DNA of 17,021 nucleotides from Bacteroidota bacterium (GTDB lineage: Bacteria > Bacteroidota > Bacteroidia > B-17B0 > Aurantibacillaceae), in NCBI GenBank assembly GCA_025360565.1, contig JANYBY010000293.1:1-17021 (forward strand), in the 5' to 3' direction. Of the stretch, positions 7,675 to 15,225 are shown one piece after another. Made by a program: the position numbers and the translations under genes. The first letter of the stretch is position 1. Each line of letters begins with the position of its first letter. The notes beneath the pieces are model-generated. The model saw nothing but the letters and a program-made list of their open reading frames with translations, was not told where the DNA came from and made no database searches.

Positions 7675-7680
7675 TACAAT

Positions 7681-8238
7681 ATGAGTCAGTATTTTTATCC
7701 GGTATTAGTTTTCGCGTTTATGATTTTTTACGTGGTTTTTGGTATGGAAAGAATACGAAAGCTTCAAAATACTCACAACACTAAAACAGACCAAACACTT
7801 ATTACAAAGTGCTTTCGCGTAAATTTTAACTTTTCGTTGTTTTGTATCTTTGGCGTTTTTTTTACTTGCGCATGTTACGTCCTTTTTCCTAAGTTTTATG
7901 TTTATTTTTATCCTTTAGAATCTCTCGACATTAGTTTAATAAATTCAATCGGTATGTTCATGATCAAAAATTCATTTATTTGGCTTATCGTTTCCGGCTT
8001 TCGGGTGCTTGAATTATTGAGTGCTCTTTTTAATCCGGTCGGCGCAAGAAAAACATTTAAGATAGAGATGTTATCTATCTTAGGCGTAACGATGCTAAGT
8101 TTGGGAATGTTTTTGTTTATTTCAAGTTTGGTTTCATTATTGTTTTTCGTGATCTCAGTTATTTCTGCTTGTGTTTTTATTCGAAATTATAGGATCTCCA
8201 AGAAGGATCTTAATCAGGATCAAACAATCGGAGTTTAA
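7681..8238 (+). CDS. small multi-pass membrane protein of unknown function
   Basis: This 185-residue protein is mostly hydrophobic, with four or five likely membrane segments at about 4-20, 49-69, 92-114, 128-148 and 150-167. Basic loops (ERIRKLQNTHN, GARKTFK) and a charged C-terminus (RISKKDLNQDQ) suggest a cytosolic tail. I recognise no family. The start ATG 7681 is 6 nt after the yitT stop, so the two are almost certainly co-transcribed, and this may be a partner of that YitT protein. Its last 29 nt overlap the 3' end of the histidine kinase gene on the other strand (8210-8238), so the two units converge with no room for a terminator between them. The second yitT paralog has no such companion. 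Confidence 0.75.
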   Translation: MSQYFYPVLVFAFMIFYVVFGMERIRKLQNTHNTKTDQTLITKCFRVNFNFSLFCIFGVFFTCACYVLFPKFYVYFYPLESLDISLINSIGMFMIKNSFIWLIVSGFRVLELLSALFNPVGARKTFKIEMLSILGVTMLSLGMFLFISSLVSLLFFVISVISACVFIRNYRISKKDLNQDQTIGV

Positions 8239-9580
8239 GATTTACTTCGGTGTACTGATTTACTTTTGAATTTATCGTCATTTTACCATTGTGTAAAGCA
8301 ATGATTTTAGAGGTAAGAGATAACCCAAGGCCATGGCCGGGAAACGCTTTGGCATTGGTTGCTCTGTAAAATGGCTGATTTATTTTTTTGAGATCTTCTT
8401 CGGGGATGCCAATACCATTATCCTTAAAAGTAATATTTACTATCTCGTTCTGAGATTTGAAAATCACATTTACCTGTTTGTCGGGTGAAAATTTGCAAGC
8501 ATTATCCATGATATTGGTCAAAGCGCTTCTTAACAAATGCTCGCTGCCCATTACCAACAGTTTGCCTTCATCATCCGGAAATTCCACTATTTCAATATTG
8601 ATCTTATAATCAGGATTTCTTTTTAAAAGGTCATTTCTGGTTAACCATAATAATTCATCAATACGCACCTTTTTCATTTTTAACCTCGATAAGTCCATAT
8701 CGGCCTGTGCCAGTTCTAATAAGCCGTTGGTTAAACGATTCACACTTTTAATATCTTCTAAAATAGAATGAAGCACCGCCCGGTATTCATCGGGTTCACG
8801 TTTACTCATCAAAGCCACTTCCAATTGGCCTGTAATAGCGGTAAGCGGCGTTCTTAATTCGTGAGAAGAGTTTGACACAAAACTTTTTTGCAGTTCAAAT
8901 GATTTTTGAATTCTTTCGAGCATGCGGTTAAATGTAATGGCAAGCTGCCCAATCTCATCCTTCCCATTTCCTTCATTCACTCTTTCTGTTAAGTTGGAAG
9001 CTGTTGTTTTTTCTACCTGTTCAACCACTCCCGAAATCGGACTTAATGCCTGACCGGAATAAATCCATCCCGCTAACATCGTAACAATTACGCATACAAA
9101 AAGACCTAACATTAAAATTATACGCAGGTTATTTAATTTATTTAACCCATCCTTATCATGGGCCGAAACCAAAACCACAAAAAGACCGCTTTTGAAAGGG
9201 TAAAGTACAGCCAACGCTTCATTTTTACCTTCAGTATACTTTATTTCCTTTTCCGTCCTTACCTTATTTAAAAAACTTTTTGCTACTGTTGCCGAATCAT
9301 CATTTGTATTAAATATTTGTTCGTTCTTACTATTATAAACCAATATTCTTTCATTTGGTAAGTACGCGGTGTTTCTGTCAAATATTTTCATTAGGCCGGG
9401 GCTCACCTCATCCACTTCAATAATGAGCTTTGCATAATTTTTAGCTTTCTCATCTAATCTTTCATAAAATTCCTTTTGACGGTAAGAAGAAGAGAAATAA
9501 TAAATTGCCAAAGCAAAAATAATTAGCAGCGAAGCCACAATAAATGTAAACTGTATAGCAAGCCGCGTACGTATTTTCAT
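8210..9580 (-). CDS. sensor histidine kinase
   Basis: This is a 456-residue membrane sensor kinase. Membrane segments lie at ~8-29 and ~152-174 and enclose a ~120-residue periplasmic domain. A HAMP linker (~174-228) and the HisKA dimerisation domain with SHELRTPLTAITGQLE follow; the phosphoacceptor is His240. The HATPase domain has the N box NIMDNACKF (356-364), the G1 box DNGIG (387-391) and the G2 box GHGLGLS (415-421). All catalytic motifs are intact. The periplasmic domain has no obvious Cys, His or Met cluster, so although the layout resembles CusS-type metal sensors, metal sensing is not supported. The start ATG directly follows the response regulator stop (TAA-ATG), showing an operon with translational coupling. 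Confidence 0.94.
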   Translation of the reverse strand: MKIRTRLAIQFTFIVASLLIIFALAIYYFSSSYRQKEFYERLDEKAKNYAKLIIEVDEVSPGLMKIFDRNTAYLPNERILVYNSKNEQIFNTNDDSATVAKSFLNKVRTEKEIKYTEGKNEALAVLYPFKSGLFVVLVSAHDKDGLNKLNNLRIILMLGLFVCVIVTMLAGWIYSGQALSPISGVVEQVEKTTASNLTERVNEGNGKDEIGQLAITFNRMLERIQKSFELQKSFVSNSSHELRTPLTAITGQLEVALMSKREPDEYRAVLHSILEDIKSVNRLTNGLLELAQADMDLSRLKMKKVRIDELLWLTRNDLLKRNPDYKINIEIVEFPDDEGKLLVMGSEHLLRSALTNIMDNACKFSPDKQVNVIFKSQNEIVNITFKDNGIGIPEEDLKKINQPFYRATNAKAFPGHGLGLSLTSKIIALHNGKMTINSKVNQYTEVNLKLRLFDPD

Positions 9581-10270
9581 TTATTCTTGTTCCCTTAATG
9601 TATAACCCATTCCGATGTGCGTGTGAATGAGCTTCTTCAAATAATTCTTATCTATTTTTTTTCTCAAAAAATTTATGTAAACGTCTATTACATTGGTGCC
9701 GGTATCAAAATTAATATCCCAGATCTTATCCGCGATTTCTGTTCTTGAGATCACTTTTTCTTTATTACGTATTAACAATTCTAGCAAAGAAAATTCTTTG
9801 GCTGTAAGGTCTATTACACTTCCCTGGCGCTTCACGGTTTTGGTTTCCGTATTTAATTCAAGGTCGGCCACTTTTAAAACATTTCCAGTAGCTCCATTTT
9901 GTTTAGTTCGTTTTATCAACGCTTTTATTCTCGCCAGCAATTCTCTAAATTCAAAAGGCTTTACCAAATAATCATCTGCACCACTTTCAAAACCGGTCAA
10001 TTTATCTTCGGTTGTGCTTAAAGCCGTGAGCATTAAAACCGGCACTAAATTATTTCTCTTTCTTATTTCTTTGCAAATTTCGTAGCCATTCAACAAAGGC
10101 AAATTCAGATCAAGTATCACTACATCGTACTTACCCTTCAGAATCATTTCTTTGCCCATTTTTCCATCGTAAGCAATGTCGGCCTTAAATTGATTTTCCT
10201 CAAGTCCTTTTTTCAGGAATAAAGCTACTTTAGGTTCATCTTCAATAATTATAACTCTGGGCGAATACAT
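9581..10270 (-). CDS. OmpR-family response regulator
   Basis: The 229-residue regulator has a receiver domain (1-120) with acidic residues Glu10 and Asp11, phosphoacceptor Asp54 (VVILDLNLP), Thr82 and Lys104 (YLVKP). A winged-helix DNA-binding domain follows (~130-229, LTAKEFSLLELL ... GTNVIDVYINFLRKKID ... HTHIGMGYTL). The recognition-helix region resembles the CusR/PhoB type. The kinase gene follows with no gap. An in-frame TGA at 10274-10276 forces the start at 10270. It is divergent from the second yitT gene, whose promoter repeat at 10317-10338 lies about 50 nt upstream of this start, so the regulator could control both directions. Binding of tandem TTTAAT repeats is inferred from the family and context. 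Confidence 0.95.
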   Translation of the reverse strand: MYSPRVIIIEDEPKVALFLKKGLEENQFKADIAYDGKMGKEMILKGKYDVVILDLNLPLLNGYEICKEIRKRNNLVPVLMLTALSTTEDKLTGFESGADDYLVKPFEFRELLARIKALIKRTKQNGATGNVLKVADLELNTETKTVKRQGSVIDLTAKEFSLLELLIRNKEKVISRTEIADKIWDINFDTGTNVIDVYINFLRKKIDKNYLKKLIHTHIGMGYTLREQE

Positions 10271-10274
10271 TATT

Positions 10275-10282
10275 CAAAGTTC
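10275..10282 (-). promoter_or_regulatory. -7-like box of the response regulator operon
   Basis: On the - strand GAACTTTG (one mismatch to TAnnTTTG) ends 4 nt before the ATG at 10270. With the in-frame TGA overlapping this box, the transcript would be leaderless or nearly so if this box is used. Confidence 0.35.
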
Positions 10283-10316
10283 ACACTTTTTAATTTAATA
10301 TCTCCTAGATTATTTG

Positions 10317-10365
10317 CTTTTTAATCCTTTTTTAATCTCAGTACCTTAAGTATTGTATATTATTG
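10317..10365 (+). promoter_or_regulatory. OmpR-type direct repeat and -7 box of the second yitT gene
   Basis: TTTAAT half-sites at 10320-10325 and 10331-10336 (TTTAAT-CCTTT-TTTAAT, 11-nt period) are followed by TATTATTG at 10358-10365, starting 27 nt after the downstream half-site starts. The spacing, half-site and -7 box are the same as before the first yitT gene, although the sequence between them differs. The leader to ATG 10408 would be about 35-40 nt. Confidence 0.6.
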
Positions 10366-10407
10366 TAATTGCCGGCGCCTAAATAAAATTTACCGGCCTG
10401 TTTAAAA

Positions 10408-11391
10408 ATGAATCCCATCTTTCAGCAAATAATGATACAGGCTGTTAAACCTGCAAAAAAACAGGGGGACTTTAATAGAAAAGATGAACCACAGACCAAT
10501 TACCAAAGGGCCAAAGTTTACTATCATTTTAAGGCGCTTATTAAAAAAGAATTTATTAATGTTTGTTTAATAACACTGGGTATATTTTCGGCCGGATTTG
10601 GGTTAAAAAGTTTTTTGTTACCGAATAATTTTATTGATGGCGGTGTAACCGGAATATCTTTATTACTTTCTGCAATAACCGGATTTACTTTACCTGTATT
10701 AATTGTATTGTTGAACATTCCATTTATAATTATTGGATTTAATCAAATAGGTAAAATTTTTACTTTAAAAACAATTGTGGCTATTATAGGTCTCGCTACT
10801 TGCCTCGCTTTTGCTAATTACCCTGTGCTTACTGCCGATAAATTATTGGTTTCTGTTTTCGGTGGGTTTTTTCTTGGGGCGGGCATTGGCCTTGCCATGA
10901 GAGGTGGTGGGGTAATTGATGGCACCGAAGTAATGGCCATTTACTTCAGCAAAAAAACAGGCTTAACTATTGGAGATGTTATTCTGATCTTCAACATCAT
11001 TATATTTTCGTTTGCTGCCTGGTTACTTTCTTTAGAAACTGCTTTGTATTCCATACTTGCCTATTTGGCCGCATCAAAAACAGTTGATTTTATTTTAGAT
11101 GGGATTGAGGAGCACACCGGAGTAACAATTATTTCGGCTAAAAATGAAGAGATACGAAAAATGATAACGGAGGTACTTGGCAGAGGTGTTACTGTTTATA
11201 AGGGGTCAAGGGGTTTTGGCAAAACCGGATATAAACCCGGCGAGATAGATATATTGTATTCGGTGATCACACGACTTGAAGTAACAAAACTAACAATTGA
11301 AATAGAAAAAATAGACGCCGCAGCTTTTGTGGTTATGAGCCGGATAAAAGATACAAAAGGCGGTATGATAAAAAAAAGAAAATTACATTAA
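10408..11391 (+). CDS. YitT family membrane protein (DUF161 + DUF2179), paralog 2
   Basis: This 327-residue paralog of the protein at 6706-7674 has a longer polar and basic N-terminus (~1-48). A membrane domain with about six segments follows (~50-71, 76-90, 94-111, 120-137, 146-163, 189-207), then a DUF2179 domain (~230-320). It shares DGGVTGISLLLS, RGGGVIDGTEV, ETALYSILAYLAASKTVDF and the C-terminal KGGM...RKLH with paralog 1. The loop after GRGVTVYKG (SRGFGKTGYKPGEIDI) is the most different part. The next in-frame Met is at 10432; ATG 10408 is taken because it is the first in the frame after the promoter. Substrate and role are unknown. It stands alone in its unit and converges on the TPR gene 39 nt away; a small AACGA-A-TCGTT palindrome (11400-11410) lies between them. 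Confidence 0.92.
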   Translation: MNPIFQQIMIQAVKPAKKQGDFNRKDEPQTNYQRAKVYYHFKALIKKEFINVCLITLGIFSAGFGLKSFLLPNNFIDGGVTGISLLLSAITGFTLPVLIVLLNIPFIIIGFNQIGKIFTLKTIVAIIGLATCLAFANYPVLTADKLLVSVFGGFFLGAGIGLAMRGGGVIDGTEVMAIYFSKKTGLTIGDVILIFNIIIFSFAAWLLSLETALYSILAYLAASKTVDFILDGIEEHTGVTIISAKNEEIRKMITEVLGRGVTVYKGSRGFGKTGYKPGEIDILYSVITRLEVTKLTIEIEKIDAAAFVVMSRIKDTKGGMIKKRKLH

Positions 11392-11430
11392 TCCCCTTGA
11401 ACGAATCGTTGTTTTGCCCTGCCTGTAAGG

Positions 11431-12876
11431 CTACCGGGAGTTGATGTTTATGCTATCCTTTTCCGATAAAACCCGCTCAATGTATTTTTCTGTTGGCAGC
11501 AAGGATGTTTGAATGCGTTTGGCATAATGAATGCTATCGAGAATTTCTTTTTGTTTTTCCTCCACAAGGATACTCTTTTCTTCGATCATCTCTTTTTGCT
11601 TATGCGTAATTTTTAGTGATCGAAAAACAAAAATGGAAAATATTAATACAAGAAATAAGCCTACTATCACCGACCACAAAATTATTTTTTGTTTTTTCTT
11701 TTCTACCAAAGCAACCGCCTCAAATTTGGCCTGCTCCGATTCTCTTTTTTCTGTTTCAAAATTATTTTTTATTTCGTTTAGCTTATTTACATTCTCAGAA
11801 TTAAAAATGCTGTCGGTTAATTCTTTAAATTTTACATGGTATTCATAGGCCTCTTTATAGTTTTTGACTTCGAAATTAGCTCTCGCTAAATTTTGGTAAG
11901 CCATGCGTTCACCATCAATATCTCCTATCTCTTTGGTTAGTTGTTGTGCTGAATCACCATACAAGAGCGCGGTTTTAAAATCTTTTGCCTTGTAAAAAAG
12001 TTCGCCCAAATTAATATATGTGGTTGCCACACCCTCTTTTGCACCTAATTCTCTGTGATTTTTTAAAGATTGTAATATATACTCTAACGCTTTAGGGTAT
12101 TCTCCCATGGCCAGGTAGATCTCGCCTATATTTCCATAACAAATGGCTATTCCATGTTTTTGGCCAATTTCATCTACCATTTTCTTATTTTTAAAAAAAT
12201 ACTCTAACGCTTTTGCGTATTGATGTTTTACAGAATAAATATTAGCAATATTATTGTAACAGTTAATAATACCTTCTTTATAATTCAACTTTTCAAAATC
12301 TTTTAAGGCTTTAAGGTAATACAGCATGCCATTTGTATAATCCATTTCATTCTTGTAAATGATACCCATAATAAGGTAACAATTTGCAGTTGAGTTAGTA
12401 TCGTTAAGCTGCTGGTGTATTTTTAATCCTTTAATGCAAAAATCAAGGGCTTTTGGGAAATCAGATAGGTGCATGTAAACTTGCGCGATATTAGAGTAAG
12501 AAGGTCCAAGCCTTTTTTTATCGCCCAATTCTTCCCATATTTTAATGCATTTAGAATGATATTCGAGCGCTTTTGCATAATTTCCCTTATACATGTTTAG
12601 TACTGCAATTGTATTTAGAGCAAAGCCTTCGTATTTTTTTTGTTTTAACTTTTGTGCCATTTGCCTAAGTGATTCGGCAATTATCATGGCTGTATCAGGG
12701 TCGTTCGCCGCTTTGTAAGTTGCCATTAAATGCAAGGCCCTAAGCTTTCCGGTATCGGGCATTACCGGATTTTTATATATCGCCAAAAGCGAATCTAATT
12801 GTTTGGGCTTGAGGTTTTGGCCGATAGAAATTGAATGACAAAGGAAAAATGCTAATACGATGGTAAGGTGTTTCAT
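11431..12876 (-). CDS. TPR protein with membrane segment and SpoIIE-linker-like coiled-coil tail
   Basis: The 481-residue protein has a signal peptide (MKHLTIVLAFFLCHSISIGQ), then about seven to eight tetratricopeptide repeats (~45-355) of the YxNIAxIYxxxxxYxKALEY type. A charged helix follows (~360-395), then a membrane segment (IILWSVIVGLFLVLIFSIFVF, ~398-418) and a cytosolic coiled coil (~420-445). The tail contains LDSIHYAKRIQTSLLP and TEKYIERVL. In many Bacteroidota proteins this linker leads into a PP2C/SpoIIE phosphatase domain, but here the protein ends about 12 residues later (SEKDSININSR). The codons after the TAG stop (PYRQGKTTIRS) do not resemble a phosphatase. It is probably a periplasmic sensor or scaffold of the short form; a partner is not evident. 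The small gap on either side suggests a single-gene unit. Confidence 0.85.
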   Translation of the reverse strand: MKHLTIVLAFFLCHSISIGQNLKPKQLDSLLAIYKNPVMPDTGKLRALHLMATYKAANDPDTAMIIAESLRQMAQKLKQKKYEGFALNTIAVLNMYKGNYAKALEYHSKCIKIWEELGDKKRLGPSYSNIAQVYMHLSDFPKALDFCIKGLKIHQQLNDTNSTANCYLIMGIIYKNEMDYTNGMLYYLKALKDFEKLNYKEGIINCYNNIANIYSVKHQYAKALEYFFKNKKMVDEIGQKHGIAICYGNIGEIYLAMGEYPKALEYILQSLKNHRELGAKEGVATTYINLGELFYKAKDFKTALLYGDSAQQLTKEIGDIDGERMAYQNLARANFEVKNYKEAYEYHVKFKELTDSIFNSENVNKLNEIKNNFETEKRESEQAKFEAVALVEKKKQKIILWSVIVGLFLVLIFSIFVFRSLKITHKQKEMIEEKSILVEEKQKEILDSIHYAKRIQTSLLPTEKYIERVLSEKDSININSR

Positions 12877-13002
12877 TTGACGCTTAGTAGGTTCATAAAA
12901 ATAGGTATTTTGAACACGCCGGGCAAATTGTTACAGATGTTGATTGTCGAGCCTAAGGAGCCCGAATTTCTTTAAGTAAAGATTGATCTGAAATATTTCC
13001 TA

Positions 13003-13482
13003 CTACTTCACCTTCTCAACCTCAAAACCAAAATCCATAATTAGAGGTAACGGATCTACACGCATGCCTTGTTCAAAACTGAATTGGTATTTGCCCGCTA
13101 AGGGAAAGCGTACATTTTTTTTAACCGGCACTTTAAAATCGTAAATGTCTCCCGCTCCGCTGCCCTGCCACTCACCTTTTGAATTTGCCAAAACAATTTC
13201 CATGGTATCGGTTAAACTTTTACCATCGGGATATTTTGTGGTCACAAAAACAAATAAATTACTGTAAGGGTAAGAGTCGGCGTGACGAACCATTAAATTA
13301 ATATTGTTCAAAGTTTGGGTATCGGTAATGTCCACATCAAAAGTAGCTTTGTCTTTTGCAAACCATTCGTTTTCTTTAAACGTTTGATATTTACTATAAA
13401 TAACATTTTTACTACAGCTACATAAAAATATTACAAGCACTAAACCAACGAATGTTTTTCCGGTTAGTTTATTTCGGATCAT
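13003..13482 (-). CDS. gldH: gliding motility lipoprotein GldH
   Basis: From ATG 13482 the product is 159 residues, the usual GldH length. Residues 1-23 are a lipoprotein signal (MIRNKLTGKTFVGLVLVIFL, lipobox LCSC, lipidated Cys23). The mature part follows the GldH pattern: YSKYQTF and W near the start, LMVRHADSYPYSNLFVFV, YPDGKSLTDTMEI, GEWQGSGAGDIYDF, and FPLAGKYQFSFEQGMRVDPLPLIMDFGFEVEK at the end. GldH is needed for gliding and for type IX secretion in Flavobacterium. An ATG at 13491 would add three residues (MTI) and is equally possible. The frame is open up to 13743, but that extension lies inside ricT and reads as Arg/Thr-rich off-frame sequence. The gene overlaps the ricT end by 14 nt, so the two form one operon; ricT-gldH is a common pair in Bacteroidota. 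Confidence 0.9.
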   Translation of the reverse strand: MIRNKLTGKTFVGLVLVIFLCSCSKNVIYSKYQTFKENEWFAKDKATFDVDITDTQTLNNINLMVRHADSYPYSNLFVFVTTKYPDGKSLTDTMEIVLANSKGEWQGSGAGDIYDFKVPVKKNVRFPLAGKYQFSFEQGMRVDPLPLIMDFGFEVEKVK

Positions 13483-14842
13483 TATTGTCATTCTTAGGTT
13501 TGTTATCGTTGGTAGGTTTGTTGTTGTTATTCGGCTTGGTGTTAGTGTTGCCTCCCGGTTTATGATTCGGTTTGTTGGGGGGCTTGTTATGGTGTTTTGG
13601 TTTATTTTGCCCTGCGCCCTGTTGTTTGTTTTGTGCAGGCTTGTTTTGATTTTGGTTTTGGTTTTGTTGCGGTTTGTTCTGCGCGTTCTTATTATGCGGT
13701 TTGTTATTTCTATTCTGAGGTTTTTGTCGCGCGCTTTTATCAAAACGGGTTAAACTATCCTGACCCACCACATTTTCATAACTGTGTTCAACTATTTTTG
13801 CTTTTTCAACAAACACCACTGCCGAAATAAGATCATCGGGTTGTTCATCTTTCGCGTTCTGATCCAAAACTTCTTTTACCTTGTCTACTTTCATGGGTAT
13901 AAAAACGCTTGTATCGTGTTTGTAACTGAACCACATCATGCGTTTAAAAATATCGGTCTTTTGTAAAAAAGCTTCTCCCTTTTTTGTGATCAGCCTTTTA
14001 TTTTCCATATCCGGAAACTCTTTTAAGGCATCCAAATAACTATCCAATTCATAATTTAAACAGCATTTTAGTTTGCCGCATTGCCCTGCAAGTTTAGATG
14101 GGTTTAAAGATAATTGCTGATAACGTGCCGCGCTTGTTGTGACTGTTCTAAAATCGGTAAGCCACGTACTACAGCATAACTCACGTCCGCAAGAACCTAT
14201 CCCACCTAAGCGCGAAGCCTCTTGCCTGGCGCCAATTTGACGCATTTCAATCCGTACTTTAAATTCATCCGCTAAACCTTTTATCAATTCTCTAAAATCC
14301 ACACGTGCCTCTGCGGTGTAATAAAATATGGCTTTTGATTTGTCTCCCTGAAATTCCACATCACTTAATTTCATTTGTAAATTAAGTTTTAAAGCAATGG
14401 TTCGCGCCTTGTACATTGTGTCCACCTCAAGGTTTTGCGCTTCTTTCCATTTATCAAGATCACCTTGTTTTGCTTTGCGGTAAATTTTTTTGATCTCTTC
14501 GCTGTCAAAAGAAATATTTTTTTTCTTGAGCTGAAGTCTTACCAATTCACCGGTTAAAGAAACCAAACCCATATCGTGCCCCGGCGAAGCTTCAACGGCA
14601 ATGGCATCGCCCACATTTAGCGTAAGGTTATTTACGTTTCTATAAAACTCTTTTCGCGAATTTTTAAATCGGACCTCTATAATATCGAATGCTTTTTGCC
14701 CTTCAGGCATATTCATATTACCTAGCCAATCGAATACATTTAATTTATTGCAACCACCGGTAGACGTTCCGCAAGAGCCATTATCATTGCACCCTGCCGG
14801 AATTCCGTTAGTTCCGGTACCACAACCGCTGCCACATCCCAT
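13469..14842 (-). CDS. ricT: PSP1/RicT family iron-sulfur regulatory protein
   Basis: This 457-residue protein belongs to the PSP1 C-terminal domain family (RicT/YaaT). The N-terminus is Cys/Gly-rich (Cys3, 7, 18, 24, 31). The core (~50-350) has EVRFKNSRKEFY, SPGHDMGLVSLTGEL, YYTAEARVDFRELI and the two Cys motifs GSCGRELCC (Cys218, 223, 224) and GQCGKLKCC (Cys255, 260, 261), which fit the cluster ligands of RicT. From ~372 to 457 the protein is a disordered tail of Asn, Lys, Pro and Gln, unlike the short Bacillus protein. In Bacillus, RicT works with RicA and RicF on RNase Y and RNA maturation; whether that holds in Bacteroidota is not shown here. A -7-like TATCTTTA (14860-14867, - strand) lies about 17 nt before the start. 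gldH follows with a 14-nt overlap. Confidence 0.9.
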   Translation of the reverse strand: MGCGSGCGTGTNGIPAGCNDNGSCGTSTGGCNKLNVFDWLGNMNMPEGQKAFDIIEVRFKNSRKEFYRNVNNLTLNVGDAIAVEASPGHDMGLVSLTGELVRLQLKKKNISFDSEEIKKIYRKAKQGDLDKWKEAQNLEVDTMYKARTIALKLNLQMKLSDVEFQGDKSKAIFYYTAEARVDFRELIKGLADEFKVRIEMRQIGARQEASRLGGIGSCGRELCCSTWLTDFRTVTTSAARYQQLSLNPSKLAGQCGKLKCCLNYELDSYLDALKEFPDMENKRLITKKGEAFLQKTDIFKRMMWFSYKHDTSVFIPMKVDKVKEVLDQNAKDEQPDDLISAVVFVEKAKIVEHSYENVVGQDSLTRFDKSARQKPQNRNNKPHNKNAQNKPQQNQNQNQNKPAQNKQQGAGQNKPKHHNKPPNKPNHKPGGNTNTKPNNNNKPTNDNKPKNDNNDPK

Positions 14843-14938
14843 AGTTAAAATTTAGTTTTTAAAGATACGAAATATTATAGCAATTGGGCATAAGTACATA
14901 GAATCTTGCTGCGAATTTCGGTAATGACCCAGTTTAAA

Positions 14939-15075
14939 TTTGGGCGCCTGCCGCTCTCGTTAATACCCGGAAGCGGCACCGGGCTGTCGCTACTCTCTTT
15001 TTGCCCGCCCTCCTTACTTACTCCAGGCGTGGCAAAAGAGCTCAAATCCGCCGCGGCGGAATCCATCCCTGGCGC
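14939..15075. repeat. GC-rich REP-like palindromic intergenic element
   Basis: About 137 bp, much richer in GC than the flanks, runs from TTTGGGCGCC to CCATCCCTGGCGC. It is built of nested inverted repeats: CGCCTG (14945-14950) / CAGGCG (15024-15029), GCCGCT (14950-14955) / AGCGGC (14972-14977), CCCGG (14966-14970) / CCGGG (14979-14983), CTCTTTTTGCC (14994-15004) / GGCAAAAGAG (15031-15040), and the 14-bp perfect palindrome TCCGCCGCGGCGGA (15047-15060). The short ORFs on both strands here are by-products. Ends of the form GGGCGC ... GGGCTGTCGCTAC ... ATCCCTGGCGC are, from memory, typical of a repeated intergenic family in Bacteroidota; no second copy is in the window. Confidence 0.6.
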
Positions 15076-15225
15076 AGAAAACCGATTCCACAAATCTACA
15101 TAATCATTAAAACATTATTCAAATTTTACAAATGCTCGCTAATTGTCGCACGCATTTTTTGCAATTATCTGTGTTAATTCGTGTCTAAAAAAATCGGCCA
15201 ACCCGGCAGCGAAACAAAGTGTTTA
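15076..15225. other. AT-rich spacer without genes
   Basis: This stretch holds only AT-rich sequence with degenerate words such as GCTAATTGTCGCACGC (15134-15149 region) and GTTAATTCGTGTC (15172-15184 region), which look like decayed copies of a short intergenic repeat. No ORF, promoter or clear terminator is visible. Confidence 0.4.

Noticed and set aside
8210..10270. Copper-responsive CusRS system
   Set aside because: The general layout fits, but no Met/His/Cys metal-binding cluster is seen in the periplasmic domain and no metal-efflux genes are nearby.
11531..11848. + strand ORFs opposite the TPR gene
   Set aside because: They are antisense shadows of the coiled-coil and membrane-segment codons.
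13483..13743. N-terminal extension of gldH to a 246-codon ORF
   Set aside because: It lies inside the ricT tail in another frame, is an Arg/Thr/Asn string produced by the low-complexity codons, and the lipoprotein signal of GldH begins at 13482-13491.
14875..15103. ORFs of 72 (-) and 65 (+) codons
   Set aside because: Both fall mostly on the GC-rich palindromic element, mirror each other, and resemble no protein family.
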